From the NCBI GenBank assembly GCA_029378245.1, contig JARKIF010000002.1:1054001-1118000 (forward strand): a stretch of 64,000 nucleotides of DNA, read 5' to 3'. A program made the translations under genes and the position numbers. The notes beneath the pieces were generated by a model, which had not been told where the DNA came from, ran no database searches, and saw nothing but the letters and a program-made list of their open reading frames with translations. Below, in pieces: positions 57,357 through 64,000 of the stretch (positions are counted from its first letter, which is position 1; each line of letters starts with the position of its first letter). This DNA comes from Roridomyces roridus. Its lineage: Eukaryota; Basidiomycota; Agaricomycetes; Agaricales; Mycenaceae.

Positions 57357-59635
57357 ATGAGCGCCCTCTCATCCTCTACGCTCCCGGGCTATGTCATCCG
57401 CTACCGGACTCACGCCATGGACGGCGTATACTCCATCGCGGCTGGCCTCGCACTGCGGCTCGTCGTCGACGCCGCCACCTTCCACGACCTCAAACTGAGC
57501 GGGATTCTCATCGGCCTCTGGGAAGGCATCGTGGTCCTTCACTACGTCAACAAAGATCCAACCTCGAGCGATCCATATCTAGCCTACGGCGTCCGTCTTT
57601 TCGTCGACTTTCTCGTCACGGAAAGCATTTTCAAGCTCGTCGTGGTTCTGCTGTGGAGCACAATGGGGATGGTCCTGGCAGACGTGGCGCCTGCAGTGTG
57701 GATGGACTCGGGACTGCAGCGCCAGTGGAATCGATTCCGGCGTGATTTGACGCTATCGGCACGCATGGTGGTCAAGCGGCGGAATACGGTGGTCCGCTTC
57801 GTGTCGGTGCCAACCGTAGGCTCCACCGCCAGGAGCGACATCTCGACCGTCAGCAGCGTGCGCTCACGCGCTTCTTCAGTGACTGCCACCACGGCGGTCC
57901 CTCCCTCCACAATCGCCACCACCAACGCCCCGCTAGACTCTCCACGAGTTCCGGTGGCTCCAATCCTGCCCCCGCCCCCCATCGCAACCCGACCGCGACG
58001 GCCTTCAGTACCGGGCACCTTTCCCGGAGCAGACTGGTCCGAAACCGACACGGACGCAGGCACGTCCGTCAACACACACTCTATACCTGCGCACGTCACC
58101 ATTGCACGGATGCCCCCTCCTTCGTCAGTAACGATGACAATGACAGAAGTATCAGTGTCTCTCACAGAGGACAGTGGTAGCTTCACGACCTCCACGCGCT
58201 CCTCCTCACCCACCTACTCGCTCGAATATGCCGACGACCCCTCGGCTACAGACCCCGTCGACATACCATCAGAATACGAGGAGGAACTCATCGCGACTCG
58301 GAAACGCGAGACGACGCCAAAGCAGAGGCATGTCGTATTACCACCCACACCGTCAGACACGTTGCGGGATTGGGATAGCTCGCAGACGGGGGTGGAGGAT
58401 GTACCGCCCTCGCCTTGGATGCCTGTCATCCCGGACCACGAACTTGAGGAGTGGGAGACCATTGACGCTGCGGAGGGGCAGGAAGAGCCGCCACTGCCGC
58501 CACCGAACGATGATGAGGAGAACGTTCTCGAGCCAGAAGCGCCGGGCAGCGATGCCAGTAGTTTGACTGCCCCATCGACGATTCGAATCCCGCCCATGGA
58601 GCCGTCGATGTCCATGCCCGAGCCGGAACCCGTGCCTCCGCCTCTAGAAGAGGACATGTATGCTGACGGTCCGGAGCCACCTGCACCCGCGGAAGCAGAA
58701 CAGGCGAATGTCGACGCACCTCCTGTGGCTGAGGAGCCTCCAATCGAAGAGCTGCCTCCCTATCGTTCCGGATTCGACTCTGATTTGTTGGACGAGCTGG
58801 AGGAAAAGCCGAGTGTTGACAAGGGTAAAGCGAAAGAGGTGGAGCCCGCAGCAGAGGAGATCCCCGACTCGCCACCGGCCTCACCATCATCGCCCTCCGT
58901 TAAAGAGGCGCTGGCGCTTCGCAAGGAGGCGCTGGAGCTGAACAAGCGGATCGCGGATCTTCGACGGCAGCGCAAGAGTTCGGTGTCTGATGGGAGTTCT
59001 GCGACTTCCGGTGCTGCTGTCATTGCTGCGCTGGAGATTGCCAAAGCGGAGCAGGAGCTTGGGGAGGTGAATGCCAAGGCGGAGGGTGCGTTTGTAGGGG
59101 GTGCGTCTCACTTTGCCTCTTGTTTCTGATTTCTATATGGAGCTAACTTGATACCTTAGCGTATAACCCACCTACGGCTTCACTGTACGAATTCAATACG
59201 ACGGGGCTGACGCCAGAGGAGGCTGTCCGGCAGACGGAGGCTAGACTGGGTCAGCTTCTGCTTACGCCGATTCCACCGCCGGGGACGACCGCCGAGGACC
59301 TCGCGCATGATACGCCGAATCGTGCTGTACTCAAAGTCGTCATGCAGCAGTCGATCAAGGGGCGGCTTGTTAAGCAGGGGATGTTGGCTGCGCTTGATGG
59401 GTGCGTGCTGGGTTTTCTCTCTCTGTATGCGTTGACAGAGGCTGACTTTCGTTTATGTAGTAATGGCTTGAGGTGGACTGAGGAGCCGACGAGGCCGAAT
59501 GTTTTGTTGGTCCAGCTACCTGTGTCAGCTTCGGGTCTGGCTGGAGAGGATGATTCGAGTAAACCTGATGAACCACTAGAAGGTAGGACGGGAAAGGAAA
59601 AGGATGAGGATGATGACGACGCGAAGGAGTATTAG
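57357..59635 (+). CDS. Membrane-anchored, Pro/acidic-rich protein of unknown function
   Basis: ATG 57357 opens a long first exon (to about 59098), then about 59161-59401 and about 59459-59635. The N-terminal 120 residues contain two or three hydrophobic helices (GVYSIAAGLALRLVVDAATF, LSGILIGLWEGIVVLHYV, SIFKLVVVLLWSTMGMVLAD). A 450-residue disordered stretch follows, rich in Pro, Ser, Thr, Glu and Asp, with a helical coiled-coil segment near the end (KEALALRKEALELNKRIADL). The C-terminal domain carries GLTPEEAVRQTEARLGQLLL and QSIKGRLVKQGMLAALD, and the chain ends in an acidic tail. I recognise no named family, although similar proteins occur across Agaricomycetes (general impression). Intact frame. 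Confidence 0.8.
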
Positions 59636-61007
59636 GCTCTACTTTGCTGCATGATGACAACCGTATTTACTTGTACATATAACGGTGTACTCTTTTTTTC
59701 TTCTTTTTACTGTGCTTTCGTATTGCAATGGAATGGAATTGTTTATTTCTTTTCAGTTCTATCCAACTGTGAGCCCGAGTGTCGAATTCGGCGCGGATAT
59801 TTCGATTTGAGGACGAGCTCAAACTGCAGGCCCCAGCTCGCTCTGCTTTATTAACAAAACAAATCCCTTCCTGCAGACACGCACCAGCGCCAATGGAAAT
59901 TCCATGCATCTCCACGCTTCCCACAGGCAGGCAGGCCGCAGCATCAACCCAAACGAAAGTACACGGGCGAAAAGTATCGACTTCTGTGAGACTGAGTGGT
60001 GCACCACCTGAATAAATCGAATTCGAAGGATCAAATGGGAGAGACGCGCCTCGAGACTTGAGGAGATGTACAGTGTGTCTGGACCCTGGTGGCCACCAGT
60101 TCGATGAATCCAAAAAAATGGCAAAAGGAAACGACTTACCCTACACTTACTTCTTGAAGCGTCTTGACGTAATCAATGGAATTCAAAAAAAAATTGGCAA
60201 AAGAAACGACTTACCTTTATACTTTACCTTTGACCTACACTGACTCAGAAAAAGTAATGGATCACCAGATCTTGAAAATTGGACGCGGTGTCAAGCCCGA
60301 TGGAGGGACATTGGAAACTGGTTGTGGGGTGTAGTAGGAGCACTAGGAGGGCTACTATCAGCAGGTACAAATCGGAGTCCGAAATCGGCTTTGTTCGGCT
60401 TCAGTGGTGTGTCAAACGCGAACATGTGATCCATTTGTTATTCTGCATTTGGTTGACCCACACTATTTGCCGTGAAACACTGCAACGACTGACCCAAATG
60501 AGCTCAAATGTTGTACAGCTCCTCTTCACTATCCCATCTTCCATCTGTGAGCCAAAGCAGTGCACTTCCGGCCTGCTCAGGGACTCAGAAACATCAAATG
60601 AAGAAATCAGTAAAATAATCCTCCCGCATCAGGAAAAAAACTCCTTCGGAAATGTGGGGGCAATTTGGGTTCCCTCAAAACCAATATTGCCACTTTGGCT
60701 AGATTCCGGTAAGACGGGGAGACTGGTGGAATTTGACCCAACCTGGTACCAAGCTGGCCAGACTGGGAATACTGGACATGACACCAATGTTAAAATGGTG
60801 TAGTGGATTTGACTGCTTGCGTTGACTCTGAAAAAGGTCGGCATGAGGGGTCTCATCGTTCAACTCCCATTCAACGTAAATTATTATTCACCGCGTCTTG
60901 CTCTATTTTTGTTTCAGCGCATACGGAGCCCAGCAATGCTGTTTAACTCCCCTCGAATGCGGAAATCGCTCAAGCATTTTACAAACACTGAATCTATTAA
61001 AACACCG
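59636..61007. other. Intergenic stretch with SINE tails, no gene
   Basis: Two SINE 3' ends lie at 60105-60225. The rest, including an A/T-rich zone near 59660-59760 (likely 3' UTR of the preceding gene) and 60240-61000, has no recognisable exon. It may include the left end of the Plavaka element, but no inverted repeat partner is available because the element runs off the window. Confidence 0.4.
60105..60225 (-). repeat. Two 5'-truncated SINE tails in tandem
   Basis: On the minus strand the SINE tail (TAAGTCGTTTC, T-run, GCCA, T-run) occurs twice, at about 60225-60185 and 60165-60105. The second copy also keeps the GACGCTTCAAGAA part of the body seen in copy B. Together with the two longer copies this makes four occurrences in 22 kb. 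Confidence 0.75.
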
Positions 61008-64000
61008 TAGTATACACATGACGGTCGGTCATCGAATTCACAAAGAACGTCGTACACTGGTCGAGGACAGTGCTCGACTTCCAACCTGCAGGCGCCACCG
61101 GACCAAACTTTGGAAGAAGATGGATGCTCCGGCGTAGATTGCCCACCGGGACAATGCTGGCCAGTCGTTCCCCGTCCTTCAGAGATCGCTTGAGTTTGTA
61201 CAACAAGTGGTGGGGCTCGGGGGAAGCGAACGGCGTGAACCACTCCACGTAGGCCAAATACTTTGGCGGTAGAATGCCTGGTTGAAACAGATGGCGCAGA
61301 TGTCGCTCAGGAAGCGTGAAAACTGCCCGGATCTGCACTACCCGATAGCCTAGCAGCGGCAGGAACAACATCAGATCCAGGACTGGCAGGGAACTCGAGA
61401 CACACCTGACACACCGGTGATGCCCCCGGTCCCATCGTTGACCAGAGCTGTATCGAAACGCCCCGGAAGGAGCTCACCTTTTTTGAGAGTTCTCGCCGGT
61501 TGAACATGAATCGAGTCGACCACAGAGTCCTCGGGCCCACGGGCAGTGTAGGGATCCTCGGTCACGAATTTGATACGGTGGAACACGGGCAGCGCATTGA
61601 AGGGGAAGTTGAGGTCTTGAGAGCGTGTCTCAACCTGGGCACGCGACAGGGTGGGATCGTTAAGCTGCACAACATAACGAGCGAGAGCATCCCGAAAGAA
61701 TTTAGCACCGTAATCGGCGACCAAACGTGTCAGTCGCACGGCTTTGACGCTAGGATGCTTCGTCATTTTGAGCTGACGCTCGTAGACGATGCCCGGCGGC
61801 AGAGGTTCGACAGTGGGTGGAGCGGGGGATCCGTCAAGACGCCATTGGATGTATTTCTCGTGGCGATAAACCTTCTCCTTTCGCTCGAGCCAGAGAGTCA
61901 TCTGTGGAAACTCGTCCTTGAAGTTGGTGGAGCGGTAGGCGTCCTTGGCAAGATCGATATGCAACCGCTCGGTATATTCCGTGTTGTAGTTGTCCGTCGT
62001 ACCGAACAGCTTGATGTACATGACATAGTGGCGGCAGGAATGGAGTTTCGGTAGGTTAAAGTCGTCACGAACACCGAGGTCCACAAACACCCACTTGTTG
62101 TCGTGGAATTGCTGGAGTGAGTCGTCAAGGTGAAGGAGAGTTTCGGACGTATGCATGGGATACTGAGCGAGATGCACAAAGTCGAGGATACCGCGAACGG
62201 CAGCAAGGAGGGGGGCGGGGGAAACATTGTTGGGCAGCCGTACATCAATGATGAGGGCGAGGATGAAGCGCGAGATCTGGTCGTGCTCCTTCCCCGTGAC
62301 ACGAGAAAGGTTGCATATCCCGTTCATAAACAAACGGATGTGGTGATTGGGAGGGAGACGCCGACAGCGAGCATCAATCTCCGCCTCGCCTACCACCTCT
62401 GTCAGCCACGCGATGAGATGTTTGACGATTCCCTGGTAGAGCTGGTGCAAAACATCCGGGCTGATGGCCCGAAAGATATTTGTGTACGGAAGTCCCTCCC
62501 AGAACGGGTGGAAAATCGGCTTGATACCCGCCTCCTCACACGCCCGCTTGTAGATCGTAGGACCTTGATCCAGGGACTCGAGCGCCTCGAGAATTTTCTC
62601 TAAATTGCGCAGCGGGTGATTCTCGTCAGCTCCGAGCTCTTCTCGAGGGACGTCGCATGTCGGGCACTCCCCGGTCTTTGTGCAAGTCACGAGTAACTGC
62701 TCGGGATAGTCTCCGACAAAGGTGGCGTAGATAGGGTGCCCGCGGCGCGTCAACCCGTCGCCGCTGGTCATGGGAAGCCCGGTGACTCCAGCCGTCTTGA
62801 GCGGCTCGAGGATGTGTGCCATACACGCGTGGAAAACATTCGCCAAGATGCGTCGCCGGGCAGACTTGTTTGTCACGTTCTTCATGCGTGACGTTGGGAG
62901 GTATCCGAGAAGAACGTAGCCCCGCCGCGATGGCTTACGGCGAATTTCTTTCGGTATGTTTCCGATCGTCATGTAGACCGGGTACGCGGTCTTGTTCCCG
63001 AACACGGTGAGCTGGGTTTTATCGGAGGAAATGATGATTGGAATAATTGTGGCCCCTGGGTTGTCCTTTTCAACGGCCTGCTGCACACGGAATGAGCGAG
63101 GAATGCATTGATTTGAACGCGGGACGGACATACCTGTGTGCTCCACCACCATTTGCCGGTATGCATGTTATGATACATACGAATCTTCTTATCCTTGTCG
63201 ATATAATGGCGTTCTGGAAGCACGAACAGGTACGGTGCAAATGAAGTGTCTCCCCAAAGCGCACGAACACATTCGATTATGTTACGTGAGTACAGATGGA
63301 AGACCTCGCCGTTAACAACAACCTCGGAGCGAGAAAATTTGGGGCGCCCGGGGAGGTTGTTGTCGATTTTCTTGTTCAGCTCGGCAGTAGTCTTATAGGA
63401 CAATCCAAGGGCTTCACGGACCTGAAGACGGATCAGCCATTTGCTCAAGAGCGAACGTGAAGAGCATGCACACACCCCGTCAATTTGAAGCAGGTCTGTA
63501 AACGCCGTAGAGCCCGAACCACGCAACTTCGCCCACCTCGCGACTTCCCAGTCCATTTTTGAATCAAATGGGGCGTAGGGATTTTGCTCCGCCGATTTAT
63601 CAAGCGAAGCTTTGTACGCTTGTTCAGAGGTGTCGGAGCGAGTAGTGTTTATTGGCTTCCCGGCGACATCGCTGGGGTAGTGCACAACAATGGGCTTCCG
63701 ATGGAAGCGGTCCTCGGCGGCCTTCCGCACCTCGCGAGTCGGTACGCACGGCACAGTCGCAGGAGGAGCATCAGGCATAGGTACGTCATCGTCAAGAGAG
63801 GAAGCGGCCAGTCTCGGCGGCTCATAGCCTTCCTCGAGCCCCGCAAGACTAGCATCCTCCTCATCTCGTGCATGTGGATCTGCCTCGTCCTCATCGTCGG
63901 ATTGGGGCGGCTCTTCATCATCGTCACTCGACTCGTAGCCGAGATCTTGCTGCGTATAGTCGTCCCCGAAAAAATCGCCCCGAAAGGTGGTATGGCCCAC
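61008..64000 (-). CDS. Plavaka-type transposase, N-terminus outside window
   Basis: Exons on the minus strand: 64000 (open) to about 63475, about 63421-63133, about 63078-61429 and about 61355-61008, joined by GT-AG introns. Features in order: acidic N-terminus (DDDEEPPQSDDEDE), then PYAPFDSKMDWEVARWAKLRGSGS, PIIISSDKTQLTVFGNKTAYPVY (carrying a likely catalytic Asp), TKTGECPTCDVPREELG, DVLHQLYQGIVKHLIAWL and HSCRHYVMYIKLFGT. The end is YLAYVEWF, HLLPKFGP and CTTFFVNSMTDRH. These are hallmarks of Plavaka transposases, a fungal branch related to CACTA/EnSpm. It cuts and pastes DNA through a DDE catalytic core. No stop or frameshift is seen in nearly 3 kb, unlike the Helitron, so it may be functional or recently active. 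Confidence 0.85.

Noticed and set aside
1..64000. CRISPR arrays, rRNA, functional tRNA genes, endogenous virus
   Set aside because: No regular spacer-repeat array, no rRNA-like blocks, no foldable complete tRNA, and the RdRP is the cellular silencing type by its DGCG and DxDGD motifs, not a viral polymerase.

Overview
The window looks like nuclear DNA of a mushroom-forming basidiomycete (Agaricomycetes, possibly a TE-rich Mycena-like genome; genus is inference). Host genes are cut by many 45-60 nt GT-AG introns. The transposon set is typical of that class: a Helitron, a Plavaka transposase, an rve-type integrase gene, hAT-, CACTA- and mariner-like MITEs and tRNA-derived SINEs. No rRNA gene, canonical tRNA gene, CRISPR array or operon-like packing is visible. 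ORF extents below were rebuilt by joining exons by eye, so splice sites are predictions.

Layout. 1-2549: 3' part of a proline-rich, lysine-tailed protein (+). 3501-5317: complete integrase-core (DDE) gene (+). 5318-7900: gene-free. 7901-16485: three minus-strand genes. The first (7901-8606) is an unknown protein. The second (9219-11392) is split by a 745-bp hAT-type MITE. The third (12148-16485) is a HECT-type E3 ubiquitin ligase relic, split by a 746-bp CAC-ended MITE and also carrying an internal TGA. 18119-18660: 5'-truncated LigB-type dioxygenase. 19978-21221: aldo/keto reductase lacking the usual His. 21432-21900: AdipoR/hemolysin-III-like fragment. 22250-34800: one Helitron with at least three frame lesions, itself split by a 3.36-kb long-TIR element and by a nested pair of 0.61-kb TIR elements.

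34938-36711: complete unknown nuclear-looking protein with a MITE in its first intron. 36712-38995: repeats, a 150-bp palindromic MITE and a SINE. 38996-40243: TMEM53/DUF829 hydrolase. 40308-42017: secreted bicovalent-flavin (BBE-like) oxidase (-). 42591-43582: TTC1-like TPR protein (-). 43812-44060: second SINE copy. 44326 to about 48913: cellular RNA-dependent RNA polymerase of the RNA-silencing pathway (-). 48937-51187: amidase with an early stop (-). 52185 to about 53900: multi-exon membrane protein of DUF6534 type with one stop (+). 54108-56426: phenol-hydroxylase-like FAD monooxygenase (-). 57357-59635: membrane-anchored, proline/acidic-rich protein (+). 61008 to past 64000: Plavaka transposase (-), apparently open throughout.

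Theme. This is a transposon accumulation zone. In three places (9810, 14330, 23812), and also at 28717, removing the element plus one target-site copy rejoins the interrupted reading frame exactly; this fixes the element ends and target-duplication lengths. Several host genes carry single nonsense codons of the CAA/CAG/CGA-to-stop type. An RdRP, the amplifier of small-RNA silencing, lies in the same window. I found no clearly new enzymatic system. The strongest unusual signals are the SINE family, the microexons that carry catalytic motifs (RdRP and BBE oxidase) and the frame-restoring insertions.
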